Below are positions 55,520 through 64,000 of a DNA stretch of 64,000 nucleotides, piece after piece (position 1 is the stretch's first letter; the number at the start of each line of letters is the position of its first letter). The notes under the pieces are model-generated. The model had not been told where the DNA came from and did no database searches. It saw nothing but the letters and a program-made list of their open reading frames with translations. The position numbers and the translations under genes were made by a program. The stretch comes from JAOUEA01 sp963790335. GTDB taxonomy: Bacteria; Actinomycetota; UBA4738; HRBIN12. The DNA lies in contig CAWBOB010000005.1 in the NCBI GenBank assembly GCA_963790335.1, positions 62,001-126,000 on the forward strand, given 5' to 3'.

Positions 55520-58114
55520 GCAGCCGCTCGCCGTCGGGGTCGTAGAACGGTGTCGGCACGACGGTCGCGGTGGCGCCGGAGCCGGTGACCAGGTCGCTCG
55601 GGAACCGGGCGTCGACCGCTCGGATCCACCCGAGGCCGATCGCCCGGTCGAGCACGATCGACCGTTCCGCCGACGTGATCCGGCCCACGACCTCGCCCGA
55701 GGCGACCAACGGTTCCCCTCGCAGATCGGCCGTATCCGCAGGACCGCCGGTGAACTCGAGACCCACGTGCCGTCTCGCGAGCGGAAGGGTGGCCATGCGC
55801 TCGAGCGCACGCTTGCCCACGAACCACGGCTTGCTCATGTCGACCGCCCACGACAACCCCAGCTTGGTGGGCGTGTCGTCGGGCATCGTGTCCTGCCCGA
55901 GGTAGATGTGCCCCTTCTCGAGGCGCAGCAGCTCGAGCGCGTCGAGACCGTGCGGGCTGAGATCCCACCGGCGGCCCGCCTCGGCGAGCGCGGTCCACAG
56001 GTCGACGCCACGACGGCGGGGGTGGTGCAGCTCGAACGCGAGCTCTCCCACGAACCCGGTGCGCATCACCCGGCAGGGCACCCCCGCCACCCTGAGGTCG
56101 GCGAACCCCGCGTACGGCACCGCCGACGCGTCGAGGACGTCGTCGCTCAGCTGCTCGAGCAGATCCCGCGCGTGCGGGCCGGCCACGTTGATCGCGCCCC
56201 ACTGCGCCGTGCGGTCGAGCACGTGCACGTCGAGGGCAGCTCGGTCGACATGATCGCGGAGCCTCGCGTCGGTGCGTGCGGCACCACCCGAGGTCGTGGT
56301 CAGGAACCATTCGTGCTCGCCGACACGAGCCACCAAGCCGTCGTCCATCACGTAGCCGGCATCGTCGAGGGCGACGACGTAGCGGGTTCGGCCCGGAGCC
56401 AGATCACCCGTGCGGCAGGGGAAGAAGCGCTCGACCAGCTCACCGGCGCCGGCGCCGGCGAGCGTGAACTTCCCGAGGGTGCCCACGTCCATGATGCTCA
56501 CCCGCTCGCGCACGGCACGGTACTCCTCGCGCCAGTCACCGTAGGTGAACGGACGAAGCCAGCCTCCGGAGCGGTCGAGCCTCGCCCCGGCCGCCACGTG
56601 CAGATCGTGCAACGAGGTGCGCTTGTCGACGATCTCGTGCACGCCGGCCGCGAGCGTCTCCAGCGTGACCGGACGAGCCGGAGGGCGAGCGGTGGTACGG
56701 GGCGGCGCGGGATGTGGACTCGAGCGGCCGGGCTCGGCTCGGCGCGCTCGCGCACGAAGCACGCCATCGCCCCGCCGCACATGGCTCCCTGACACGGGCC
56801 CATCGTCGTGGTGGTGTACCGCTTCAGGATCTCGGCGTTGCGGTAGCCCTCGTTCCACGCCTGCCCGAGGTCGTGCGCCGAGACGTCCTCGCACAGGCAG
56901 ACCGTGCCCTCATGACCTGAGGCGCCGGCGCGGGCCTCGAGAGCGGCATCGCCGACGCAGGTCACCGGCTCGTGCGGCAGCGCCATCCGCGCGAGCCCGT
57001 CGCGCGGTGCGAACCCGAGCGAGAGCACGAGCAGGTCGCACTGGAACCGCTTGGCTCGGCCGTCACGGGCGAGTACCACCGAGCGCAGCGACGAGGCGCC
57101 CCGTGCCTCGTGCACGACGCCGTCGACGACGATCTCACCGACCCCTGACGACGGAAGCCGCGCGGCCAACGTGCGCAGGCACCGCCGTCGCGACGATCTC
57201 GACCCCGGCGTCGAGCAAGGATCGCACGTGGTCGAGACCTTCCTCGGTGGCGACGGCGACGACCGCTCGCTCTCCGGGACGCACGCGGTGCACGCCGCCG
57301 AGCGCCGCCGCGGCGCGACCGAGCATCACGCCCGGCAGATCGTTCCCCGCGAAGACGGCATGCTCCTCGGCGGCGCCGGTGGCCACGACGACGCGCGTGG
57401 GATGCACGTGCACGAGCTCGTCGGGCGATGCGATCGGAACGTGAGGACCGTCGTAGACGCCCAGCGCCGTGTGGTCCTCGAGCACGGTCACCGACCCGTG
57501 CTCCCGCACCTGCGCTTCGAGCGCACGGATCGCGTCGAGCGTACGCCCGGGCGCGATGCCGGCGCCGATGCGGCCTTCGTCGCAGACGAGCACCGAACCC
57601 GCGCCCGACCGAGCCGTCGTCGAGCGCCACCTCCAGCCCGGCGATGCCGGCGCCGACGACCAGCACGTCGGCGTGCAGGTGCCGCACGACCTTCCGCTCG
57701 GCGGCCGTGGTCGGGGGCAGTCGAGCCGAGCCCGGTCGCGCGGCGGATCACGCGTTCGGCGACGGTCCACGCGAACCGCGGGCGGATGAAGGTCTTGTAG
57801 TAGAAGCCGACCGGCATGAGGCGATGCAGCGAGTCGGTCACGTGGAGCAGGTCGTGTTCGGCATTCGGCCACCCGGCGGAGCGCTCTACCGACATGCCGT
57901 CGCGGCACTCGGTGATACACGTTCGCACCGCCGGTTGCCCGTCGACCGTCATCAGACAGTTCGGGCAGTCCCCCGTGCCGCAGTAGAGCCCGCGGCGCCG
58001 GTGGTACTTGACCGAGCGCGAGAACGTGCGCACGCCGGCGCGGTACAGCGCCGCGGCCACCGTGTCGCCGTCGCCCGTCGGCACCTCGCGCCCTTCGAAG
58101 CGGATCGACGCCAT
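55512..58114 (-). CDS. soxA: Sarcosine oxidase alpha-type subunit, operon 2 (ferredoxin N-terminus), four frameshifts
   Basis: About 867 aa in pieces joined near 57710, 57610, 57172 and 56705. N-terminal domain with [2Fe-2S] cysteines (YCGTGDCPNCLMTVDG) and PVGFYYKTFI; dinucleotide domain (LVVGAGIAGLEVAL); a BFD-like [2Fe-2S] segment (VCLCEDVSAHDL, GPCQGAMCGGAM); GcvT-like C-half (TGFVGELAFELH, RLEKGHIYLGQDTMPDDT). This type has iron-sulfur centres that the operon 1 alpha subunit lacks. It should move electrons and the C1 unit. ATG at 58114 is clear. Confidence 0.83.
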
Positions 58115-58126
58115 CGCCAGGCGGCC

Positions 58127-58372
58127 TCAGCCGATCACGTTCGTGCGGGTGTCACGGGTGACCGTGGTCCATGTTCGACACCCCATGACGTGGAACCACC
58201 GCTCCCGCTGTGGGCCTTCGGGATTCTCCGCGAGGTAGACGCGGGCGAAGTCGGCATCGGCGTCGGGCGCGTCGGTCTCGCGCCACTCACCCCCGAACGA
58301 GAACTCCGTGGACGGTCTCGACCCACAGTGCCCACACGGCACCTCGATCCCCAATGCATGACCCCCGTTCAT
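58127..58372 (-). CDS. soxD: Sarcosine oxidase delta-type subunit, operon 2
   Basis: An 81-aa zinc-binding subunit: VPCGHCGSRPSTEFSFGG supplies the Cys pair (GHC instead of the usual PWC) and WFHVMGCRTWTTVTRDTRTN the His-Cys half. Normal SoxD size. First gene of operon 2 (D-A-G-B order, against B-D-A-G in operon 1). No clear promoter in the 120 bp upstream, so it may be read from the metF side. Confidence 0.85.
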   Translation of the reverse strand: MNGGHALGIEVPCGHCGSRPSTEFSFGGEWRETDAPDADADFARVYLAENPEGPQRERWFHVMGCRTWTTVTRDTRTNVIG

Positions 58373-58492
58373 GTCGGTCGGAAGCGCAGTCTGGCACGGC
58401 GCTCATGGGTGAACACCGCTGGAACGTGACCCCAGGTCCGGCGGGATCCGGTGGTGTCCCTACGGGCTGCGAGGCTTGGGCTCGGCGGCAGG

Positions 58493-59370
58493 TCAGGCGT
58501 CGAGCGCGGCCAGCATGCGCTGCTGCCACTCGACGGTCGCGCTCACCTGGTTGAACGTGAACAGGTGCAGCGCCTCGATCCTCGCGCTGGGGTCGGCCAT
58601 CGCCGGCGCCACGCCTTCGAGCAGGGCGTCGGGACCGAACTTGCCGGGGGTGAGCAGGTGGCCCACCATGCGCTTGTTCTTCTTGAGGTACCGCGCGCTG
58701 TCGGCGATGCCGATGCGGGCGCTGATGGTCATGAGCTTCGCGATGTCGGCGACGCCGGGTGTGCCGAGATGCACCGGAAGCGTCACGCCCACGCGACGCA
58801 TCTCGGCGATCCATCGCACGATGGCAGTCGGGATCGAAGCACATCTGGGTCGCCATGTACGAGGCGAGTCCGTTGTTTCTCGACGAGCACCTCGAGCAGA
58901 CGCTCGTCGGCGATGTCGGGATGTCCGTCCGGATAGCCCGGTACCCCGATGGTCTCGAAGGGATGATCGAGCTCGTGCATCGCGCGAAGCAACGCGAGCC
59001 CGTCGTGCAGCTCGCCGCGGTCCTTGGCGTCGCCGCCGACCACGAACGCTTCCCGGAACCCGGCAGCCCGGCACCGGTCGAGCACCTCGCCCAGATGCGC
59101 CCGGTCTCGGATCATGTGCGCCGACAGGTGCGGCACCGCGTCGTGACCGGCCGCGGTCATCTGCTCGGCCAGCTCGATGGTCGACTCGATACCGTGGCTC
59201 GGAGACGCCGTGATCGTCACCCGCGCCCCCGGGGGCAACGACGACGCGGCATCGAGCGCGTTCTTCAACGGGATCAGCTCGAACTTGGGCGCGGCGACCA
59301 ACTCGCGCAACGCGATGCGCTGCTCGTCGGGCAGCGCTTCCGTCTTCCGCTTGCCGATCCTCAACGCCAC
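58493..59370 (-). CDS. metF: Methylenetetrahydrofolate reductase, two frameshifts
   Basis: About 292 aa, joined across breaks near 58885 and 58835. The TIM-barrel features include VTITASPSHGIESTIELAEQM, VPHLSAHMIRDRAHL, FVVGGDAKDRG, and after the breaks YMATQMCFDP, TAIVRWIAEMRR and PVHLGTPGVADIAKL. It interconverts methylene- and methyl-tetrahydrofolate using FAD. Next to methyltransferase genes it would run toward methylene-THF. GTG at 59370 is taken, eight bases after GAGGAAGG; an earlier GTG at 59379 abuts that SD. Confidence 0.85.
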
Positions 59371-59465
59371 GTGGGTCACCTTCCTCGACGGCGTGGATCA
59401 CCGCCGAGCCGTGCGACATGATGCCCCATCGGCAGCTCGCGCCGTGAACCGGAGCGGACCGTGGG

Positions 59466-61010
59466 TCAGACGTTCGAATCGGGGAAGCTCGCCTTCTTCC
59501 GCTCGATCCATTCCCGGAGTTCCTCGTCTCTGGCCTCGTCGATCGGCGGCGCCTCGTAGTCGGCGAGCATGCGCTTCCACACCGCGTTGGCCCGCATCGA
59601 CGCGTCGAGCGACCCCTCGAGCTCCCACTGCTCGAACGAGTTGTTGTCGGCGATCTCCGACCGGTAGAACGCCGTCTCGAAGTTCGCCAGGGTGTGTGCC
59701 GTGCCGAGGAAGTGCTGGCCAGGGCCGTTCTCGACGATCGCGTCGAGCGCCTGGCCGTTGGGCGACAGATCCATGCCCTTCGCGAGCGCGTGCATCTGCC
59801 CGCACTGGTCGAGGTCGAGCACGAACTTCTCGTAGCCCATCGCAAGTCCCCCCTCGAGCCAGCCGGCGGCGTGCAGCACGAAGTTGACGCCGGCGAGGAT
59901 CGTCGGCTGCAGGGTGTTGGCCGACTCGTACGCGGCCTGGGCATCGGCGACCTTGGACGCGGTGAGCGAACCTCCGCTTCGGAACGGAACGCCGAGGCGC
60001 CGCGCGCACGCTGCGAGCGCATAGAGCACGAGCGCCGGCTCCGGTGTGCCGAACGTCGGGGCGCCCGATTGCATCGACATCGACGAGGCGAACGAGCCGA
60101 AGACGACCGGCGCACCCGGGCGAACGAGCTGCACGTAGGCCATGCCGGCGAGCGCCTCGGCGAGCGTCTGCGTCGCCGCACCCGCCGCGGTCGCGGGACT
60201 CATCGCTCCGGCCAAGATGAACGGCGTCATGATCACGGCCTGGTTCGCCTCGGCGTATGCCTTGGCCGCTCCCAACATGATCGTGTCCCACACCAGCGGC
60301 GAGTTGGCGTTGATCAGGCTCAGCACGTGCGGCTGCGCCTCGAGCGCATCGGCGCCGAACAGGATGCGCGCCATCTCGACCGTGTCCTGGGCCCGTTGCG
60401 GATGGGTCACCGAACCCATGAACGGCTTGTCCGAGTACCGCATGTGCGCGTAGACCATGTCGTAGTGCCGCTTGTTCACGGGAAGGTCGACCGGCTCGCA
60501 CACCGTGCCCCCCGAGTGGTGCAGGTACGGCGTCGTGTACGCGAGCTTCACGAAGTTGCGGAAGTCCTCGATCGTGCCGTAGCGCCGCCCGCCGTCGAGA
60601 TCGCGCACGAACGGCGAGCCATAGGCAGGTGCGAGTACCGTGGCGTCGCCGCCGATGTGCACGGTGTTGGCGGGGTTGCGTGCGATCTGGTCGAACTCGC
60701 GCGGCGCGGTGGCCTGCACGAGCTGACGCGCCAAGCCCCGCGGGAAGCGCACCCGCTCGCCCTCGATCTCGCACCCGGCGCCCTTCATCAGCTCGAGGGC
60801 GTCAGGCGCCTCGCGGAACTCGATGCCGACCCGCTCGAGGATCGAGTCGGCATTGTGCTCGATCGTCGCGAGACCCTCGTCGCTCAGCAGCTCGACGGGC
60901 GTCAGCGCCCGGGTGATGAACGGCACCCGTTCGGCGACCGATGCGAGTCGGGCAGCGGCGCGGCCGGCGCGGCCCCCGGTACGTCGGCGAGGTTGCGATC
61001 CTTCATCCAT
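59466..61010 (-). CDS. Trimethylamine methyltransferase (MttB) superfamily, non-pyrrolysine type
   Basis: About 514 aa of the COG5598 family. Landmarks: ERVGIEFREAPDALELMKGAG, MGSVTHPQRAQDTVEMARILF, GSFASSMSMQSGAP and EKFVLDLDQCGQM. The frame has no in-frame TAG, so it lacks pyrrolysine and belongs with MtgB/MtpB-like enzymes, which demethylate quaternary amines such as glycine betaine or proline betaine onto a corrinoid protein. The particular substrate is unknown. ATG at 61010 is preferred because GGAGG directly abuts the earlier ATG at 61019. Divergent from the cupin gene by 46 bases. Confidence 0.9.
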   Translation of the reverse strand: MDEGSQPRRRTGGRAGRAAARLASVAERVPFITRALTPVELLSDEGLATIEHNADSILERVGIEFREAPDALELMKGAGCEIEGERVRFPRGLARQLVQATAPREFDQIARNPANTVHIGGDATVLAPAYGSPFVRDLDGGRRYGTIEDFRNFVKLAYTTPYLHHSGGTVCEPVDLPVNKRHYDMVYAHMRYSDKPFMGSVTHPQRAQDTVEMARILFGADALEAQPHVLSLINANSPLVWDTIMLGAAKAYAEANQAVIMTPFILAGAMSPATAAGAATQTLAEALAGMAYVQLVRPGAPVVFGSFASSMSMQSGAPTFGTPEPALVLYALAACARRLGVPFRSGGSLTASKVADAQAAYESANTLQPTILAGVNFVLHAAGWLEGGLAMGYEKFVLDLDQCGQMHALAKGMDLSPNGQALDAIVENGPGQHFLGTAHTLANFETAFYRSEIADNNSFEQWELEGSLDASMRANAVWKRMLADYEAPPIDEARDEELREWIERKKASFPDSNV

Positions 61011-61056
61011 GGTGGGCATCCTCCATCAAGGTCCCGATCGGAAAGAGGTGGAGCGG

Positions 61057-61509
61057 ATGGGCGTGATCGACGGGTTCGAGTACCGGCCCATGGTGGGAGA
61101 CCCGGACGACCACCGACCCGACACCGAGTGGACGCTCGTGTTCGACCCGCCGCGCGACGGCGCTCCGTACGTGGCTGACATCACATGCCTGTTCGAGCGG
61201 ATCGCCCCGGGCGATGCGATCCCTCTGCACACGCACACGATCAGCGAGGTGGTGATCGTGGACGAGGGCGAAGGCTCCTACCGGCTGGGCGACGAAGCGA
61301 TCGCGGTCCGCGACGGCTCGGTGATCTTCATCCCCGCTGGCACGCCGCACGGAACCGTGAACGACGGGCCGGAGCCGATGCGGATCCACGCGATGTATCC
61401 GTCGCGAGTGCTCGACTTCACGTACCTGGAGCGGAACCCGGCGCCTGGGACGGAGGGCGATCCCCCGCAGCCCGAGGTGCGATTCGATCCTCGGATCGAC
61501 CCGTCCTAG
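61057..61509 (+). CDS. Cupin domain protein
   Basis: A 150-aa single-domain cupin. Motif 1 PLHTHTISEVVIVDEGEG and motif 2 PAGTPHGTVNDG give a His-rich metal site. Could be an isomerase, dioxygenase or small-molecule sensor. It reads against the flanking methyltransferase genes, 46 bases from the MttB start and six bases tail to tail from the RACo-type gene. ATG at 61057 has GAGGTGG upstream; an ATG at 61009 lies inside the MttB start region. Confidence 0.75.
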   Translation: MGVIDGFEYRPMVGDPDDHRPDTEWTLVFDPPRDGAPYVADITCLFERIAPGDAIPLHTHTISEVVIVDEGEGSYRLGDEAIAVRDGSVIFIPAGTPHGTVNDGPEPMRIHAMYPSRVLDFTYLERNPAPGTEGDPPQPEVRFDPRIDPS

Positions 61510-61514
61510 GGCGA

Positions 61515-63524
61515 TCATCGGGACGTGCTCCGGGAGCGGCGACGTCGTCGTTCGGGCGCGGCCGGCACACGCCGCTCCGGAAGATCGACCGCGGCGGCAA
61601 GCCGTGGGAAGGCGTCGGCGGCGTGCGGGATGCCCATCGCGCCGACGAAATGCTCCTGGAACCGTGGCTCCACCGCGGTCTCGAGCTTCTCGACCCGGCG
61701 CACGACCTGCTCGATCTCGCCGCGCGCTGCGCGGTTCAACAGGGCGATGCGAGCGCCGGTTCCAGCGGCGTTCCCGGCGCTCGTGACCTGCGACGGGTCG
61801 CAGTCGGGCACGAGCCCGAGCACCATCGCGTGCACCGGATCGATGTGTGCTCCGAAGGCGCCGGCGAGCCTGATGCGGTCGACGCTCTCGATGCCGAACG
61901 CGTCCATGAGCAGACGGCAGCCGGCGTAGAGAGCTCCCTTGGCGAGCTGGATCTGACGCACGTCGTTCTGCGTGATCACGAGCCGCGGAGCGCCTGGCAC
62001 ATCATGCAGCACGTAGGAGAAGGTTCGGTCATCCGCGATCACTCGGCCGCTGCGGGCGGCGAGCGATCCGTCGATCACCCCGTCGGCGGAGATCACCCCG
62101 GCCAGGAACAGCTCGGCGATCGCCTCGATGATGCCGCTGCCCGCGACCCCGGTCACCGCCGACGCGTCGAACCCCGGCTCGTCGCTCCACCGCTCGTCAC
62201 CGATCACCCGCACACGCGGTTCGAGCGTGCCGCGGTCGATGCGGACGCGCTCGATCGCACCGGGTGCGGCGCGCTGACCGCACGAGATCTGTGCGCCCTC
62301 GAACGCCGGGCCGGTCGGACTCGAGGCCGCGAGCAACCGGTCGCGGTTGCCGAGCACGATCTCGGCGTTCGTTCCGACGTCGACGATCAGGTTCACCGTC
62401 TCCTGGTCGTGCGGCGCCTCACTCAGGATCACGCCTGCGGTGTCGGCGCCCACGTGCCCAGCGATGCACGGAAGCAGGTAAACCCGGGCTCCTCGGTTCG
62501 TCGCGGTGAGCTCCAGATCGAGGGCGGTTCGATGCACCGCCTCGTCGGTCGTGAGCGCGAAGGGCGCGCCGCCGAGCTCGGTCGGATCGAGACCCAGGAA
62601 CAGGTGGTGCATGATCGGGTTGCCGACGACCGTGAGCTCCAGCACGTCGTTCGCATCGGCGCCGGCAGCTCCACAGAGCTCGGCGATCAGCCCGTCGGCG
62701 CACCCGCGGATCGCAGCCGTGAGCTCGGCCTCCGAGCCCGGGTGCATCATGACGTAGCTCACACGGCTCATCAGGTCCTCGCCGAAGCGGATCTGCGGGT
62801 TCATCGCGCCCGCGCTCGCGAGCACCTCGCCCGTATGCAGATCGCACAGATGTCCCGCCACCGTCGTCGAGCCGACGTCGAAGGCCACGCCGAGCGCGAT
62901 GTCATGGAAGCCGGGCCATACCGCGGTGATCGTCGAACCATCGTGCACACCGACGGTGGCGGTCCAGCCGCCGGTTCGGAGGGTGCGCTGCAGGGTCGCG
63001 AGCACATGCGGGTCGGCCACGAGCCCCGTGAGCTGCCAGTCGCGTCCGAGGGCCTCGGTGAGCCGCTGGAGGTCACCGCTCGGATCGGCGAGGTCGGGCT
63101 CGCGGACTTCCACGTAGTGCAGCCGGAACACCGGGTCGACCTCGATTGGGTGGGCGTCGGCTTCCTTGCGGATGACCTGGCGATGGAGCTGGCTCTCGGG
63201 TGGCACGTCGACGACGAGGTCACCGCACACGCGCGCATGGCACCCGAGACGGCGGTCGGCGGCGAGGCCCTTCAGCGTTCGGAAGCGTGTCTCCGGCTCG
63301 CTGAACGGCGTGAGATGGTCGGCGCGCGAGCTGATGCCGTGCTTGGCGAACTCGCCCTCGGCCACGACGACCTGGCAGCGGCCGCAGATGCCGCGACCGC
63401 CGCATACCGAGTCGAGATCGACGCCGAGGGAGCGGGCGGCGTCGAGCAGGTTCGTGTCGTCCGAGAACCGTCCGCGTCTGCCCGACGGGGTGAAGACGAC
63501 CAGCGAATCCCGGCCCTCGGTCAC
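61515..63524 (-). CDS. RACo-type corrinoid-activating protein (2Fe-2S plus ASKHA ATPase domains)
   Basis: About 669 aa. The N-terminal ferredoxin has Cys41, Cys47, Cys50 (CGGRGICGRC) and Cys95 (GCHARVC). The C-terminal ASKHA part has VAFDVGSTTVAGHL, LNLIVDVGTNAEIVL-like phosphate motifs and RLAGAFGAHIDP. Such proteins spend ATP to reduce Co(II) corrinoid back to Co(I). GTG at 63524 overlaps the stop of the pterin-binding methyltransferase gene (GTGA), so they are coupled. This strongly supports a corrinoid methyl-transfer system beside the MttB gene. Confidence 0.88.
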   Translation of the reverse strand: MTEGRDSLVVFTPSGRRGRFSDDTNLLDAARSLGVDLDSVCGGRGICGRCQVVVAEGEFAKHGISSRADHLTPFSEPETRFRTLKGLAADRRLGCHARVCGDLVVDVPPESQLHRQVIRKEADAHPIEVDPVFRLHYVEVREPDLADPSGDLQRLTEALGRDWQLTGLVADPHVLATLQRTLRTGGWTATVGVHDGSTITAVWPGFHDIALGVAFDVGSTTVAGHLCDLHTGEVLASAGAMNPQIRFGEDLMSRVSYVMMHPGSEAELTAAIRGCADGLIAELCGAAGADANDVLELTVVGNPIMHHLFLGLDPTELGGAPFALTTDEAVHRTALDLELTATNRGARVYLLPCIAGHVGADTAGVILSEAPHDQETVNLIVDVGTNAEIVLGNRDRLLAASSPTGPAFEGAQISCGQRAAPGAIERVRIDRGTLEPRVRVIGDERWSDEPGFDASAVTGVAGSGIIEAIAELFLAGVISADGVIDGSLAARSGRVIADDRTFSYVLHDVPGAPRLVITQNDVRQIQLAKGALYAGCRLLMDAFGIESVDRIRLAGAFGAHIDPVHAMVLGLVPDCDPSQVTSAGNAAGTGARIALLNRAARGEIEQVVRRVEKLETAVEPRFQEHFVGAMGIPHAADAFPRLAAAVDLPERRVPAAPERRRRRSRSTSR

Positions 63525-64000
63525 GGCTCCTGCGCCGCCTCGGGCGTGCCGACGGTGTCGAGCCCCTCGGGCGCCGTGGTCGTGCGCCTGCCCGCGCGGC
63601 CTCCGCGCCTTCGCCCGCCGGGGGCCTCGCCCTGACTCCGCCCCTCTCCGAATCGGCGGATCCACGCTTCGGCGTGCGCGTCGACACCCATCAGCACGTC
63701 GGCGGCCATGACCGCCTGACGCACCTCGTCGTGCAGCGGGCTCGTGATCGCACTCGTCATGCCGTTGGCGATCGCCATCGCCAGGAACGCGCCGTTCAGC
63801 CCGTTGCGGTTGGGGAGCCCGAACGACACGTTCGAGGCGCCGCAGGTCGTGTTCACACCGAGCTCGTCGTGCAGCCGGCGTACCAACGCGAAGACCTGCC
63901 GACCCGCGGTGCCCATGGCCCCGACCGGCATCACGAGCGGATCGACGACGATGTCGTGCGCGGCGATGCCGTGGTCGGCGGCGGCGTGCACGATCTTCTC
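63521..64000 (-). CDS. Pterin-binding methyltransferase (MtgA/AcsE-like), 5' end beyond the window
   Basis: The C-terminal 159 residues of a dihydropteroate-synthase-like TIM barrel. Landmarks are VVDPLVMPVGAMGTAG, TTCGASNVSFGLPNRNGLNG and MTSAITSPLHDEV, as in methyl-THF:corrinoid methyltransferases. It would transfer a methyl group between corrinoid protein and tetrahydrofolate. The C-terminal 45 residues are a low-complexity Arg/Gly-rich tail. The frame runs off the right edge. Coupled to the RACo-type gene by GTGA. Confidence 0.85.
   Translation of the reverse strand, partial: EKIVHAAADHGIAAHDIVVDPLVMPVGAMGTAGRQVFALVRRLHDELGVNTTCGASNVSFGLPNRNGLNGAFLAMAIANGMTSAITSPLHDEVRQAVMAADVLMGVDAHAEAWIRRFGEGRSQGEAPGGRRRGGRAGRRTTTAPEGLDTVGTPEAAQEP

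Noticed and set aside
58373..58492. Cobalamin, glycine or THF riboswitch ahead of sox operon 2
   Set aside because: I looked for a B12 box and paired stems in the gaps 58373-58492 and 59380-59465 and saw no convincing match.
61185..63635. Long open frame (816 codons) on the plus strand
   Set aside because: It is the mirror of the RACo-type gene; composition is Arg/His/Val-rich with no recognisable fold.

Overview
This is a high-GC window (well above 65% by eye) from a free-living bacterium that is most likely an actinomycete (Actinomycetota). The clues are an Rv2578c-type radical-SAM gene behind an actinobacterial LexA box, many leaderless-looking starts of the form TAnnnT-N6-8-RTG, DUF4333 and mycothiol-type DinB proteins, and tightly packed genes joined by GTGA/ATGA stop-start overlaps. 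No rRNA, tRNA, CRISPR array, IS element or origin was seen, and no gene-free stretch exceeds about 200 bp. At least 26 single-base frame changes break otherwise well-conserved genes. I read these mostly as sequence or assembly indels and give each such gene as one locus, with the break points named.

Layout. 0-5.2 kb: cyanophycin metabolism (cphB-cphA, facing a second Mur-ligase paralogue tail to tail). 5.3-11.5 kb: DUF4234 protein, a three-gene ABC exporter, thioredoxin-like protein, M19 dipeptidase, DUF4333 lipoprotein. 11.4-13.8 kb: a coupled cassette of an Asp/Gly/Thr-repeat peptide, a JmjC/cupin_4 oxygenase and a sucrase/ferredoxin-like protein. 13.9-16 kb: SOS-type operon of radical SAM and HhH-PHP genes. 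16-25.7 kb: BNR-repeat protein, broken M24 peptidase and amidase, GlsB-like protein, quinone oxidoreductase, a heavily broken ADP-forming acyl-CoA synthetase and a CrtI/PYROXD2-like oxidoreductase. 25.9-29.5 kb: TetR regulator, then an arginase-family / nucleoside hydrolase / ribokinase operon. 29.6-34.9 kb: dimethylglycine/sarcosine-dehydrogenase-like enzyme, vWA protein, Rieske oxygenase and an AsnC/Lrp regulator with a double operator. 34.8-45.8 kb: MmsA, a PIN toxin-antitoxin pair, acyl-CoA dehydrogenase, hydrolases, a zinc protease, a CysK-type enzyme and IclR. 45.9-48.5 kb: a cyclase-ATPase-TPR signalling protein.

48.7-64 kb is the most striking part: two heterotetrameric sarcosine-oxidase operons of different architecture converge on each other. 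The second is preceded, on the same strand, by methylenetetrahydrofolate reductase, a non-pyrrolysine MttB-superfamily methyltransferase, a RACo-type corrinoid-activating ferredoxin and a pterin-binding methyltransferase cut by the window end.

How it may work together (inference): MttB would take a methyl group from a quaternary amine onto a corrinoid protein (not in the window, perhaps just beyond the right end). The pterin-binding enzyme would pass it to tetrahydrofolate, RACo would repair inactivated Co(II), and MetF would convert methyl-THF to methylene-THF. Methylene-THF is also the C1 product of the sarcosine oxidases. The Rieske and dimethylglycine-dehydrogenase-like genes at 29.6-34.2 kb would give a parallel oxidative entry. 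The window therefore seems to combine corrinoid-dependent and oxygen-dependent N-demethylation, converging on the folate C1 pool.
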